A stretch of 64,000 bases of DNA from Desulfoscipio gibsoniae DSM 7213 (GCF_000233715.2 NC_021184.1:3434001-3498000); one strand, 5' to 3'. Positions 35,129 to 44,841 are shown, counted from the first letter of the stretch. Program-made: numbers and translations. Notes: generated from the sequence alone by a model not told the origin.

Positions 35129-35838
35129 CTGGCATGTTCTGGCTGTTCTGGTTTGCGAGTCAATTGGGGAAGGGAACGACTTTTAACATAAATTTCCCAT
35201 CTTATGACCGGAAATAATTGATTATATCCGGCTAATAAAGAAGACTTGGTTCAGGTGGGGTTTTGACCCATACGTTGGGGACATTCCTCGACCCAAAAGT
35301 TTGACCCATAAGCAGAGGTGTGTCCCCTGACCGCTAAACCTTAGTCGCACTTATTTCGAGTTTATCGCCGCTTAACTCCCGCCTGCATTAGTTGGGGACA
35401 TTCCTGTCCCCAGAGAAATACCCAAGCTTCAACAGGTGTGTCCCCTTTCCTTATGCGAGGCGGGAGTCCTAGCGGCGGTTAACGAGATCAAGCCGGAGGT
35501 ATAGCTTCAGTACGATCTTTACCCACTAAACAGAATGCCTGAATAAGACTGTTATCAGTACAGGACGCCCGGCACGGGAAGCGATTCCCGGCGCCGGGCG
35601 TCCTCCTTATTGGTGATTATCCGGATCTTCCCGGCGGGGAAGCTGTAACAGGCTTAAAAAGCCAAGGAGTTATATCAAGCTCCAATAGATTTGTTGACGG
35701 GAAACGGGAGTAGTTGCAAGGACTTTGTTGTTAATTTGCGGCCATTATATAAGTAAAAAATAACATTAATAATCAGTATGCAAACAGTCATAATGATGAT
35801 ATAATTACAAAAACAAAAGAGGGGGCGTTTTAAGTTCT
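35129..35838. other. gene-poor region with GGGGACATTCCTGTCCCC-type palindromes
   Basis: About 700 bases without a gene. GGGGACATTCCT occurs at 35278 and 35395, the latter forming GGGGACATTCCTGTCCCC. AGGTGTGTCCCC occurs at 35319 and 35439 and again near 37088. These look like worn REP-type sequences. Confidence 0.5.
35562..35604. terminator. long GC-rich hairpin
   Basis: AGGACGCCCGGC and GCCGGGCGTCCT enclose a nested CGGGA/TCCCG. The stem is very stable with only a weak T-run (CCTTATT), so it is a terminator or a REP-like sequence. Confidence 0.5.
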
Positions 35839-36288
35839 TTGAGCAATAAAAAAAGCGGTGGCTTTGATATTAAAGATAGTCTTGGGTTTTTTATTGCCAA
35901 ATGCCATCAGAAAGCTTTCCATATTTTTCGAGAAAAATTATTACCATACAACCTTACTCCACCTCAGTTTTCGGTGTTGGCTTTTCTATGGAAAAATGAC
36001 GGGCAGTCTCAAATCCAGTTGGGAACTGCTTTGGAGATGGACCGTACTACTACCAGCGGTATCATTGACCGCATGGAAAACCAGGGCTTGGTCATTCGCA
36101 GGCCCAACCCGGAAGACAGGCGGGTTTTTATGATATACCTGACTGAAGCCGGCAGGGAAATGGAGCACACCGTTTCCCGCTTATCACATGAGGCCAATGC
36201 CGAAGTGGCTGCAAATTTATCCGCAAAAGAGAAAGAAACTTTGTTGGCTTTACTGAAAAAATTAAGGGGTGATAAATATGAAGAGTAA
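35839..36288 (+). CDS. MarR-family transcriptional regulator
   Basis: A 149-residue winged-helix protein starting at TTG 35839, with GAGGGGG about 13 bases upstream. The pattern NLTPPQFSVLAFLWKNDGQS, GTALEMDRTTTSGIIDRME, then LVIRRPNPEDRRVFMIYLTE is classic MarR (recognition helix and wing). Its last codons overlap the DUF169 gene start, so the pair is co-translated. It probably senses a small molecule and controls this pair. Confidence 0.88.
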   Translation: MSNKKSGGFDIKDSLGFFIAKCHQKAFHIFREKLLPYNLTPPQFSVLAFLWKNDGQSQIQLGTALEMDRTTTSGIIDRMENQGLVIRRPNPEDRRVFMIYLTEAGREMEHTVSRLSHEANAEVAANLSAKEKETLLALLKKLRGDKYEE

Positions 36289-37057
36289 GATAGCGGAGGC
36301 TGTTGGTCTGAGGTATTCTCCCGTGGCCATTATGTTTACCGATGAAAAACCCGCAGGGGCGCTCCAGTTCAAGGAAGGTCGCTGGGGCTGTGTCGTGTCG
36401 ATGCTCAATGCGGCGGCAAAGGGGCGGACAGCGGTATTTGACCGCAAGACCTACGGCTGCATCGGTGGCGGCGCCGGCCTCGGCTTCGGCAATACCTACG
36501 TCAATTTTCCAGGGGGCCTCGAATATTTCCTGTCTCATGGCAACAAAGAATTCTGCGCAAGCGAAATGGGTAAAAACATTGTAAAAAATATGCCTGCTTT
36601 GAGCCATGGCGAAGCGTACAAAAAGACCCCGGAATTTGCCAAGTCCTTTGCCGACGGGCTTCCTTATTATAATGTCTCCACTGAGTACGTGGTATTTAAG
36701 CTGCTGGAAGAACTTTTGCCCGGTGAGTCACCGGAAGTGGTGGTTTTTCTTGCCACTGCGGATCAGATTTCAGCCCTGGCGGTGCTGGCCAACTATGCCA
36801 GGCACGGTGACGACAACGTTATCGTCCCCCGGTGTGCCGGTTGTCATAGCATTGGTATCATCCCTCTTAATGAAGGGAAGTCGGATAACCCGCGGGGGGT
36901 CATCGGCCTGATAGACATATCCGCCCGCAAACAGGTGGATAAGGATCTTCTCTCCTTTAGCGTTCCTTATAAGATGTTTCTAGAAATGGAGAGCAACGTG
37001 GAAGAAAGCTTCCTGGCCAGGGACGAATGGCTAAAGGTGAAAAAAAGAAATCAATAA
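36278..37057 (+). CDS. DUF169-family protein
   Basis: About 259 residues from ATG 36278 (MKSKIAEAVGLRYSPVAIMF). DUF169 features are LRYSPVAIMFTDEKP, GRWGCVV, CIGGGAGLGFGN and VPRCAGCHSIGI with conserved Cys (about 41, 65, 185, 188). The family is common in anaerobes and may bind metal or cofactor, but its role is unproven. It overlaps the MarR gene by 11 bases, suggesting regulation by it. Confidence 0.8.
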   Translation: MKSKIAEAVGLRYSPVAIMFTDEKPAGALQFKEGRWGCVVSMLNAAAKGRTAVFDRKTYGCIGGGAGLGFGNTYVNFPGGLEYFLSHGNKEFCASEMGKNIVKNMPALSHGEAYKKTPEFAKSFADGLPYYNVSTEYVVFKLLEELLPGESPEVVVFLATADQISALAVLANYARHGDDNVIVPRCAGCHSIGIIPLNEGKSDNPRGVIGLIDISARKQVDKDLLSFSVPYKMFLEMESNVEESFLARDEWLKVKKRNQ

Positions 37058-37184
37058 CAAAATGACCATGGGGATATGCCTTCAAAAGGTGTGTCCCCTT
37101 TCCGCTTTTGCAAGGGTTAAGGAATAAAGTACTGAAAAGCGCGCGCTATGGGAACTGATTGAGCGTCACCCAAGGAGATAGGTG

Positions 37185-37300
37185 ATGAGCGATAAAAAGG
37201 CAGACGAAAAACAATCGTTCATATCTGAGGCAAGACGTGCGTAAATAGTCGATGCTGCAATTACCACTCTGGATGAAATAGGCTACGTCCCGGATCCCAT
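37185..37300 (+). pseudogene. TetR N-terminal remnant with in-frame stop
   Basis: ATG 37185 follows AAGGAGA. The reading is MSDKKADEKQSFISEARRA, stop, IVDAAITTLDEIGYV. The TAA stands where TetR proteins have CAA (ARRAQIVDAA). The rest of the regulator is missing. Confidence 0.6.
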
Positions 37301-37309
37301 CACCCCTTT

Positions 37310-37900
37310 TTATGAACGAAGCCTTTTCCCCCATGGCTTAAAACAAGAGACAACTACTAAAAAGAATAAAATACTGAGTGAAATCATGGTACCAATAATT
37401 AACATCTGGCGGTTATGGAGGTAAGCTGGATTTTGCAGAGGATTCATTTGACCAATTGAACTAAAGGCAACTGTTTGGTCAAACCAGATACGCATCAATG
37501 TACTACCAAAAAGGATTGCCCCAATATTTCCAAGCACTTTAACGATGGTCCAATAGTATTTAGTTAGTCCCCATTGAGTCCGTATGGAAAGCCAAGTCCC
37601 TGTAATTAGACTACCGAACGCACCAGGAATAATCAAAAACCAATCACAATACTTGCTAAATATATGAGCTGCATAGATTAGCTCTCTATCGGTGATGGTT
37701 GTTGTGGCAATGTTGGCAAGCAGGAGTGTGCCGAACAAGCCGCTGAAATAAACAATGACAAACATGATATGTGCGATGAGCCAACAATTTTTCTGTATAA
37801 GACTTAATCTTTTAGGTAGGTATTTACCAATTATTGCTAGCAGGGCAATCAATACAAGAATTACGGCCAATGTACTAAGCAGAATAATTAGATTCTGCAT
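37310..37900 (-). CDS. DUF2269-like integral membrane protein
   Basis: ATG 37900 has AAAGGAG upstream; the product is 196 residues. Four to five membrane helices are visible (residues 3-25, 38-60, 82-105, 117-135, 160-182). WLIAHIMFVIVYFSGLFG and ITGTWLSIRTQWGLTKYYW match the DUF2269-type pattern. The function is unknown. Remnants of regulators lie on both sides, so it may be a leftover of a broken regulator-plus-membrane-protein unit. Confidence 0.65.
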   Translation of the reverse strand: MQNLIILLSTLAVILVLIALLAIIGKYLPKRLSLIQKNCWLIAHIMFVIVYFSGLFGTLLLANIATTTITDRELIYAAHIFSKYCDWFLIIPGAFGSLITGTWLSIRTQWGLTKYYWTIVKVLGNIGAILFGSTLMRIWFDQTVAFSSIGQMNPLQNPAYLHNRQMLIIGTMISLSILFFLVVVSCFKPWGKRLRS

Positions 37901-37938
37901 TATTTCTCCTTTCTTAATGACACTTCCGAGATTCTCAA

Positions 37939-38040
37939 TCAACCTCGCGAAGCATTTTATCCATGGAAGCTATGTGAACGCGGAGATCGGACAAATCCCC
38001 GGCAATCTCCTGCTGTACAAAAGATTGCTTCCTCCGTAAG
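37939..38040 (-). pseudogene. C-terminal remnant of a regulator (MerR-like?)
   Basis: A minus-strand frame reads KQSFVQQEIAGDLSDLRVHI and ends MDKMLREVD-stop. The coiled-coil-like end upstream of the DUF2269 gene suggests a MerR-type C-terminus; the rest is missing. Confidence 0.35.
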
Positions 38041-38325
38041 TTTGTGATACGCCTGATCCCTACGTCTATCGATTATTTATGTTTTCATTTTACGGCGGTC
38101 AGTTTCCGTAAGAATAAGTAGTAAAAACAATCCAATACCTGCTAAAGAGAAAACCATTAATGAACCGATGGCGATATATATTTCACCGGTAGAAAAACGG
38201 GTGATTATCGCTGTAAAAATACTAAAAAGCATTAGTCCTATTGACAAAGCATAGAGCACGGCGCGTATCTTGTTCATTGCATATTTTTTACGGGTTTCTC
38301 TTGTCAGTATGCTGTAAGTTAATAA

Positions 38326-39928
38326 CTCAACTTTCGCAGTTCAAAAATCAGTCTAACCCCTTACAAAATAAGAATTTAGGCCAACTTTTTTAAGCAAAAA
38401 CAAACAGAAAACACGCCTTTTTTGGTAAAATGTAGTCACCACAACAACACACCAAGAAAGGATGTTTTCTGTGGCTATAATTTTACCAAAAAATGATAAC
38501 AATGAACAGGCTAAATCTTATTCTGATCGGTTTATAAAGCAGGCAAAAATAGGAACCTTTTTGCACCAGGCGAATATCCGAAAAGAATCCGGTCTATCGC
38601 CATTGTTCCTTTTCCAATTTATCTTTTCCCTTGTATTTCAAGGGAAAAATCTTTATCGAACATTGGAGTCAGGTCGTATAGATAACGCTCCTTCCAAAGA
38701 TGCGATATATCGTTTTCTAAACAGGCCTACATTCAATTGGCGGAAATTTCTTGTTACAATCAGCTCATTTCTCATCAAAACAAGACTTTTACCCCTGACA
38801 TCAGAGGGCCGGGCTCGTGTATTGATTTTAGACGACTCTACTTATTCCAGAAACCGTAGTAAATCGGTTGAATTATTGTCCCGGGTTCACGATCATTCAA
38901 CAAATCGGTATCTGAAAGGGTTTCGGATGCTGACCTTGGGTTGGTCTGATGGTGGAACCTTTCTGCCCCTTGCGTTCTCTCTGCTTAGCTCTGATAAAGA
39001 GAAAAATCGTTACCAGGGGCTAAATCAAAGGATTGACAAACGGACAGTTGGATACCGCCGTCGCAAAGAAGCTATTCAAAAATCCACAGAAACTATGTTC
39101 TCGCTTCTCGACCAAGTGAACCCTTTTCAACTTTGTGCGAGTACCCTGCTTTTTGATAGCTGGTTTGCCTTTCCAGTCGTAATCAAGCGGGTGCTGACAG
39201 AATACCATTTGCATGTTGTTTGTATGCTCAAGAATATGCACCGCGTTTATTACACCTATAATGGAAGCGAATATACATTGGGTCAACTTTACAAAGTTCT
39301 TCGCAAAAAACGCGGGCGGGCCAAGATTCTATCATCCGTCGTTGTCGGGCTTGGTAAGGCCCAAAACGGAAATGACGTTCTGGTAAAAATCATCTTCGTT
39401 CGAGACCGTAACCGCTCAAAAAAATGGTTGGCAATCTTAACAACAAACCTTGAGCTATCTGATGAAGAAGTTATCCGTATTTATGGCAAACGCTGGGAAA
39501 TCGAGTGTTTCTTCAAAGTCACAAAGTCCCATTTGCATTTGGCAAAGGAATTCCAGTGCCGTAGTTATGATGCGCTTACTGCTCATACCACCATTGTCTT
39601 TGTGCGATATATCATGCTGGCTTTAAGTGCCAGAGAGGAGAAAGACCCCAAGACCCTTGGCGAGCTCTTTTATCTGTGTTGCGATGAAATTGAGGATATT
39701 CGCTTTACCGAAGCTGTTCTTTTAATCATAGATCTTTTCGCCTCATCATTTAGCAAGGAATTTCTTCTTTCTGAAGAACAAATTCAACATTTTTTGGATA
39801 CGTTTTTCGAGCAATTACCTGCCTTTCTGAAAAGTTCGCTTCAGAAAAGAGCAGTTGCTTGATATTAATAATTCCAAAACGCTTGCATATTAAGAGCTTG
39901 AGCTTATTTTTAAGGTGCGAAAGTTGAG
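38326..39928 (+). mobile_element. IS4-family insertion sequence with 7-bp target duplication
   Basis: It is bounded by perfect 13-base inverted repeats CTCAACTTTCGCA (38326) and TGCGAAAGTTGAG (39916). TTAATAA directly flanks both ends (38319-38325, 39929-39935). The length is 1603 bases. The element is apparently complete. Confidence 0.9.
38462..39862 (+). CDS. IS4-family transposase
   Basis: Up to 466 residues; a GTG at 38472 with AAGAAAGGA eight bases upstream is an alternative start to ATG 38462. DDE residues are in LILDDSTYSRNRSK, LLFDSWFAFPVVIKR and YGKRWEIECFFKVTKSHL, the last being the IS4 Y-x2-R-x3-E-x6-K signature. The frame is intact, so the element may be active. Confidence 0.9.
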   Translation: MFSVAIILPKNDNNEQAKSYSDRFIKQAKIGTFLHQANIRKESGLSPLFLFQFIFSLVFQGKNLYRTLESGRIDNAPSKDAIYRFLNRPTFNWRKFLVTISSFLIKTRLLPLTSEGRARVLILDDSTYSRNRSKSVELLSRVHDHSTNRYLKGFRMLTLGWSDGGTFLPLAFSLLSSDKEKNRYQGLNQRIDKRTVGYRRRKEAIQKSTETMFSLLDQVNPFQLCASTLLFDSWFAFPVVIKRVLTEYHLHVVCMLKNMHRVYYTYNGSEYTLGQLYKVLRKKRGRAKILSSVVVGLGKAQNGNDVLVKIIFVRDRNRSKKWLAILTTNLELSDEEVIRIYGKRWEIECFFKVTKSHLHLAKEFQCRSYDALTAHTTIVFVRYIMLALSAREEKDPKTLGELFYLCCDEIEDIRFTEAVLLIIDLFASSFSKEFLLSEEQIQHFLDTFFEQLPAFLKSSLQKRAVA

Positions 39929-40338
39929 TTAATAATGTTCCGCCTGCAACGATGAATATTCCGGAACCTGTAACACTTATCGCATCCAAGTCCATAAAGT
40001 ACAACATTGCAACCGTGAATATCCCAAATAAGCCAAGCAGCACTCCGGCGACTATTCCAGCCGTTGAAATACGTGCTGTCATAGTAGAATAAACCGATTG
40101 CTTCGCCGTATCCTGCCCGAGCTTACGCATATCATCCACCAGCCCGCTCAAATCACCCATGGAAATCACTGCCTCTTTAAAAGCTTGCTCGTCGTCCATG
40201 CCCCGGGCTTTAAAATCCGCGGTTTTTTCTTTAATGTTTATGGCCAGCTCTTCCTCTAGATCAAACAGCTGTTGACTTGGTCCAACCCCGGAAAACAGAT
40301 TGTCGATATATGCTGTTACTTTTTTATCCAGGCGATTT

Positions 40339-40692
40339 TCAATCTTGGCCATCGTCAAGACCTCCTGTAATCAATTTTTCTAAAACACCTTTGGCAAAGC
40401 TCCAGTCTTTTTTGCTTTGTTCGTAGAGTTCTTTGCCTTTATCGGTAATGCGATAATACTTGCGTCTACCGCCCTGGGTTTCATCCCCCCAATAGGAGAG
40501 GATGTAACCGTCTTGTTCCAACCGGCGAAAAGCGGTATATAAGGTTGCTTCCTTTAATTCATACTGGTTGCCGCTCAGCTGGATAATTTTTTTGTAGATC
40601 TCATATCCGTAGCTATCACCTTGGCGAAGTATGTTTAAAATTATAGTGTTGGTATGACCACGGATAAGGTCTGTTGAAATTGTGGCATTCAC
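40339..40692 (-). CDS. PadR-family transcriptional regulator
   Basis: A 117-residue winged-helix repressor starting at GTG 40692. Key segments are LNILRQGDSYGYEIYKKI, LKEATLYTAFRRLEQDGYI and GRRKYYRITDKGKELYEQ. It overlaps the start of the HAAS-domain gene by 14 bases, the usual PadR-plus-membrane-partner arrangement; here the partner is split by an IS. A consensus-like promoter lies upstream. Confidence 0.9.
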   Translation of the reverse strand: MNATISTDLIRGHTNTIILNILRQGDSYGYEIYKKIIQLSGNQYELKEATLYTAFRRLEQDGYILSYWGDETQGGRRKYYRITDKGKELYEQSKKDWSFAKGVLEKLITGGLDDGQD

Positions 40693-40714
40693 AGTTATTC
40701 ACCTCGCAATATAT

Positions 40715-40743
40715 ACTTTATGCCAAATTACTATGTGTGTCAA
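40715..40743 (-). promoter_or_regulatory. sigma-A-type promoter of padR unit
   Basis: On the minus strand TTGACA, 17 bases, TAAAGT, ending about 22 bases before the GTG start. Confidence 0.7.
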
Positions 40744-41141
40744 TGTACTTTGTCGTAAATTTTATATTGCAGTAAACCCTACCGTTTTGATATCTGTCTA
40801 CTTTTGGGTTATTTTTACTTAGATATACCTAAAAAATTTTGCACTCGACAAGACCTGACACAGTTTCGGAAGGCGATTGGTTTAAAACTAGATGAATCCA
40901 CCACATGGAGCTGATATCAGCCCTATGTGGTAGATGCTTATTTAAGTTCTTATGTGTTTGACCAGATTTGTATAAAATTTAATCATATAAAATATTGGTC
41001 TTATTTACATCCACCTCAAAACTACAGCTTTTCAAGGGAATCTATTACAAATAGAGGTTTACACATATTTTTTCATTGCTTAACTAAAAGCCAATATGCT
41101 CTTTATAATTATCTACCTGCCTAAAGGCTGTAAAAAACAAG
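40744..41141. other. intergenic region, no credible gene
   Basis: AT-rich sequence. A 65-codon frame at 40927 has no ribosome site or recognisable domain and was not accepted. Confidence 0.4.
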
Positions 41142-41177
41142 GAGAGGGTGCAGCGAACTTTTTCGCTGCACCCTCTC
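41142..41177. other. perfect 16-bp hairpin
   Basis: GAGAGGGTGCAGCGAA and TTCGCTGCACCCTCTC around CTTT. On the minus strand it is followed by CTTGTTTTTTAC, so a leftward terminator is possible, though no leftward gene lies immediately to its right. Confidence 0.6.
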
Positions 41178-41555
41178 TTACAATTCAAGGAAGTTGTTGA
41201 GGCAGAAGCAATGTACAATTCCTCTCCCTATACCGGCAAGGTTGTTACCAATAATTTTGGAAATATGCAATTGCTCTCCTCCCACTAATGCATGTTAAAT
41301 TTTATCTTATGTTAAATATAGCATACAAAATAAACTTGCCAAAACTTCCAGAATATTCAGCCGCTCAGAGCATAAATAAATTTTGGCTTCAGAGTAGATT
41401 TCTTAATTAAACCTTGTCTTGAATCTACACCTTCATATGGTTTAATAACTATCGACGGCTGGATGTGAATGCTTCAACGTACAGGCGTCGAGAGGTGATA
41501 AGGGAGCAGTAAAAAAATACATGATAACCAAGATTAAATGAAAGGGGAATTAATC

Positions 41556-42503
41556 ATGAAAAACAAAAAAATTGCAAAAGTTGTAGTCACAGGAATGTTG
41601 GTAGCGGGATTGGCAACCTCCTATGGTGGTCCGGTCCTGGCCGGCAATAACTCCTCTACAGGGAATAACGGAGCGGCAAGCATAGCGTCTGGCAGAACTA
41701 TGGTTCACAGTATCATTAACAGGGACGCCAATCAAAGTATCCTTAAAGAGGCCCTAGCTGACCTGGTGACCGCGGGAACCATTACCCAGGACCAATCTGA
41801 TACCGTGCTCACGTATTTCCAACAAAATCTACCCCAGAAACCAGTGCTTGATATTGCCAAACCGGCTGATGGTATAAATAAGTCCGAACAGGGTCCGGTG
41901 CTGAAAATTGTCGACCCCCTGAAGGATCTGGTGGACAATGGGACCATCACCGAGGATCAGGCCCAGTCAATCAGGGATAAGATGAGCGACATTACTGACC
42001 AGCAGAGACAGCAGCAGTGGCAAACAAGTCTTAATACGCTGGTGAGCGAAGGTACCATCACCCGGGACCAGGCCGATAACATTCTCACGTTCCTGGAAGC
42101 CAACGCTCAAAAAATGAAGAACATGAAGCAGGATATGCTGGATCAAACCAAAGACATGGACAAGGAACAAATAGCCCAATATTTTAAGGAAAACCTGGAC
42201 AATATCAAAGACCCGGTCAGCCAGATGGTCAACCAGGGGATCATCAACCAACAGCAGGCTGACGCTCTGAAACAAGCAATGCCGTCCCTGCCGAAAGTTG
42301 TGCGTATGCAGATGCTATCGCCGCAGCAACTGCAGGCAAATTTGGACGAACTGGCAGCCGATGGTACCATAATCCAGGACCAAGCCGACAATATTCAGGC
42401 CTTCCTGGCGGACAACGCTCAAAAGATGAAATTTCATTTACCCTGCCAACGATTACCGTCACGCAAGGGGTATCCTCAGCCGCTATCTACCGGTTTACGT
42501 TGA
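41556..42503 (+). CDS. secreted protein with 'GTITxDQAD' repeats, C-terminus broken
   Basis: ATG 41556 has AAAGGGG upstream; a signal peptide spans residues 1-30 (KKIAKVVVTGMLVAGLATSY.. to VLAG). Five helical repeats of the form L-x-x-L-V-x-x-G-T-I-T-x-D-Q-A-D follow, near residues 65, 125, 160, 220 and 265. Such repeats occur in extracellular proteins of Firmicutes; the role is unknown. After the last NAQKMK the reading enters unrelated sequence (FHLPCQRLPS..) just before a histidine-kinase remnant, so the true C-terminus is lost. Confidence 0.65.
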   Translation: MKNKKIAKVVVTGMLVAGLATSYGGPVLAGNNSSTGNNGAASIASGRTMVHSIINRDANQSILKEALADLVTAGTITQDQSDTVLTYFQQNLPQKPVLDIAKPADGINKSEQGPVLKIVDPLKDLVDNGTITEDQAQSIRDKMSDITDQQRQQQWQTSLNTLVSEGTITRDQADNILTFLEANAQKMKNMKQDMLDQTKDMDKEQIAQYFKENLDNIKDPVSQMVNQGIINQQQADALKQAMPSLPKVVRMQMLSPQQLQANLDELAADGTIIQDQADNIQAFLADNAQKMKFHLPCQRLPSRKGYPQPLSTGLR

Positions 42504-43451
42504 GCCCCTCGGCATTTGCGGTTTTATCCAACCTTTACCGCCAGGTGCTGGAAGTAGCTGTTCCTGGCCCTGGCGCTGGCCGTACTCATCGGCTGGCTGC
42601 TGAGCCACTGGCTCGCCCGGCCGCTGTCCCGCCTGGTCGCGGCAACGGAAGCGGTGGCCGGGGGCAACTTCCTGGAGACGGTGGACCGGTCGGGCATTAT
42701 TGAACTGGACCGGCTGGGTGAGCAGTTCAACCGCATGGTCCTGTACCTGCGGGAATCCTTCCGCTCCCTGGCCGCCGAGCGGGATACAGCGCAGCGCTTT
42801 GCCGCCGATGCCGCCCACGAATTAAAAACGCCGGTAACCACACTGAGAGCTTACCACGAGTTAATTACAGAAAATCCGGAGCGGCTAAAACAGGTCTTAC
42901 CTGCCCAGGGCAGGCAAATCGAGCGGATGGAAAATATTATCTCCGGTTTGCTGCAGTTAGCCAATTTAAGCGAAGGCAGCGGCCTGATGCTTCAGCCTGC
43001 CGACCTCCGTGAAGCGATACACCGCCTGGCTCCAGTCTACCAGGCCCTTGCTGAAGATAGCGGGCACCACCTGACCACCACCTGCCCGGATAGTCCTGTG
43101 CCTGTATTGTTGGACCAGCGCCTGCTGGAACTTGCTTTGAATAATCTTATGGACAACGCCGGCAAATATACGCCACCCGGTGGACAATTGACTCTGACTT
43201 TACAGGTGGACACCCGCAGCGCGGTCATCACTGTAAAAGACACCGGTAAAGGTATTGCACCGGAGGAGATGCCCTTTATCTTTGAACGTTTCCAACGCGG
43301 AGTCGACACCCAGTCCATCCCCGGAACCGGCTTAGGACTCGCCATAGCCAGGGAAGCTGTCCAGCGGTTGGGCGGCACTATTACAGCCGACAGCGAAGCG
43401 GGCCGTGGCACACAGTTCGTGATCCACCTACCGCTCTTGCAGACCCAATAG
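42433..43451 (+). pseudogene. sensor histidine kinase, 5'-truncated and frameshifted
   Basis: The readable part begins with a membrane helix (LFLALALAVLIGWLLSHWL) and HAMP linker (RPLSRLVAATEAVAGGN). HisKA follows with FAADAAHELKTPVTTLRA (His about 42829), then N box NLMDNAGKY, G1 KDTGKGIAPEE and G2 GTGLGLAIA. Reading into the helix from upstream requires one added base near 42557, and the sensor domain is missing. Its response regulator is not seen. Confidence 0.75.
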
Positions 43452-43460
43452 AGGCACGTA

Positions 43461-43690
43461 TTAACCTCGCTGATATCCAACGCTATTTCGGTTGTCGTCA
43501 TAATACTCGTAGTCTTGCTTATGGGCTTGTATCATAATCAGCTGCTGTTTATGTATAAATGTTACGATTTCATCCTGCAGCTGCTTGGTAATATCCGTAA
43601 ACTCAACGCTAACAAAATATTTTCCATCCGAATCATTAACGCAACGCACCACAGTACCGGAAATGCTGACAACTTCGCCTTTTACGGTAA
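43461..43690 (-). pseudogene. PilZ-domain protein, C-terminal remnant
   Basis: The minus strand reads TVKGEVVSISGTVVRCVND, GKYFVSVEFTDITKQLQDE and IVTFIHKQQL, the last strands and helix of a PilZ (c-di-GMP-binding) domain, then an acidic tail ending at 43461. The upstream part is cut off exactly where the RAYT element begins. Confidence 0.55.
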
Positions 43691-44221
43691 ATCAGGGGAC
43701 GGTTCTTTGTTCTACGCTCTGAATATCTTGTTGACAGTAAATCCTGTCAATCTGGACAGCTGTCTCAACGAGCTGCCCTCCAATTCCTTCATATACTTTA
43801 GAATTTCTTTTTGAGTATCCGGAAGCTGATTCTGTAGTGATGCCAACTCAATATTATACTTCCTTAAGATTATCTGCCTTATCTCTTTATCGGATATTGT
43901 TTTCCTTCCCTCGGTTATTTCAAGACACTGGTCATTATTTGATTCATTATTAAACTCCTTGAATTTTTCAATAGCTTTTTCCCTATCCTCATGGAACATA
44001 TCAAGCACATAACCTGTATTAACCATTTCCGATTCGTAACCTCAAAAAGTTTCTCGTAATCTTTATCATCCTCAAAAATACTCTGCTGGTTAATCCCTCT
44101 AAACATTACGTGATATATCCTGCTTTCACTTTTCTTTCTTGCCGTTCTTGGCATAAAAAAACACCCCACCAGTATGTTATCATCCTCCAGGGTGTTGTCA
44201 AACAAAGAACCGTCCCCTGTT
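43691..44221 (-). mobile_element. RAYT/REP element, internally deleted
   Basis: It has the same terminal inverted repeats as the intact element (CAGGGGACGGTTCTTTGTT at 43693, AACAAAGAACCGTCCCCTG at 44201). The transposase is reduced to its first ~35 codons (MPRTARKKSESRIYHVMFRG..) and last ~100, having lost about 330 bases including the HUH motif; the two parts are in different frames. Confidence 0.8.
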
Positions 44222-44239
44222 CTAGTCACCCTGTTCTAG

Positions 44240-44812
44240 TCACTCTTCATTAAGACTTTTCTTATCATCCTCTCCTAACCTTTGATTTAGTTTTCCGCCA
44301 ATGAAGGCCAAGTCACATTCAAGTTGCAGAATGCGGTTGTGAATAGTTATAAAATCTAATTCGCCGGTATTTTGTACACATTCATTTTTTCTCATTCGTA
44401 GATAATAATCATAATTTCCGTCATAAAATTTTAACGATCCATGCTCCAACAGCATGATTTTGGCAGCAATCCTTTGTACAAAATAGATATCGTGTGAAAC
44501 AAATAGGATGCCGCCCGTATATTGCTCTAAGACTTTTTCGATTTTTTCCTTAGCGGCGATATCTAAATGGTTGGTAGGTTCATCCAAAACAAAAAAGTTT
44601 GCACCTGACAAAATCAGCCTGGCAAATGCGACCCGACATTTTTCTCCCATACTCAACCCCTTAACCTTCTTAAAAACATCGTTTTTCTTGACGGTAGTTA
44701 CGATATTGTTTGTTGAAGCGTCGTCATATTTTTTTTGGGCAAATTCAGCCAGAGCCGCGTTTAGTATACGTTCTTTTTTTTGATCGTTAAGATTTTCAAA
44801 AAAATTACTCAA
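44240..44812 (-). CDS. TetR-HTH / ABC-F ATPase chimera
   Basis: A continuous 190-residue frame. Residues 1-40 are the start of a TetR DNA-binding domain (KKERILNAALAEFAQKKYDD, ASTNNIV). From about residue 42 the sequence is the second ATPase domain of an ABC-F protein: signature KGLSMGEKCRVAFARLIL, Walker B FFVLDEPTNHLD, H-loop ILFVSHD, ending YDGNYDYYLRMRKN. The Walker A and first ATPase domain are absent, so ribosome-protection activity is unlikely. It most simply arose by a deletion fusing adjacent genes, and the frame has stayed open. A large palindrome lies upstream. Confidence 0.75.
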   Translation of the reverse strand: MSNFFENLNDQKKERILNAALAEFAQKKYDDASTNNIVTTVKKNDVFKKVKGLSMGEKCRVAFARLILSGANFFVLDEPTNHLDIAAKEKIEKVLEQYTGGILFVSHDIYFVQRIAAKIMLLEHGSLKFYDGNYDYYLRMRKNECVQNTGELDFITIHNRILQLECDLAFIGGKLNQRLGEDDKKSLNEE

Positions 44813-44841
44813 GAGAAATCCCGCCTTTCATACAAATATAC

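Larger units (their letters stand above)
38077..40352 (-). pseudogene. HAAS/permease-prefix-domain membrane protein, interrupted by IS4
   Basis: Two halves join precisely when the IS (38326-39928) and one TTAATAA copy are removed: ..SGIFIVAGGTLL then TYSILTRETRKKYAMNKIRA. The N-terminus (ENRLDKKVTAYIDNLFSG, MDDEQAFKEAVISMGDLSGL) is the short helical prefix domain found with PadR regulators. Four membrane helices follow across both halves. ATG 40352 overlaps the padR gene. The intact protein would be ~220 residues. Confidence 0.8.

Noticed and set aside
34990-35217. 75-residue rightward open frame
   Set aside because: It is read through the antisense of the RAYT 5' end and terminal repeat; no ribosome site or domain.
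40927-41124. 65-residue open frame
   Set aside because: AT-rich chance frame without ribosome site, domain or conserved context.
41142-41177. Intrinsic terminator for a rightward gene
   Set aside because: No T-run follows on the plus strand and no credible gene precedes it; kept only as a hairpin.
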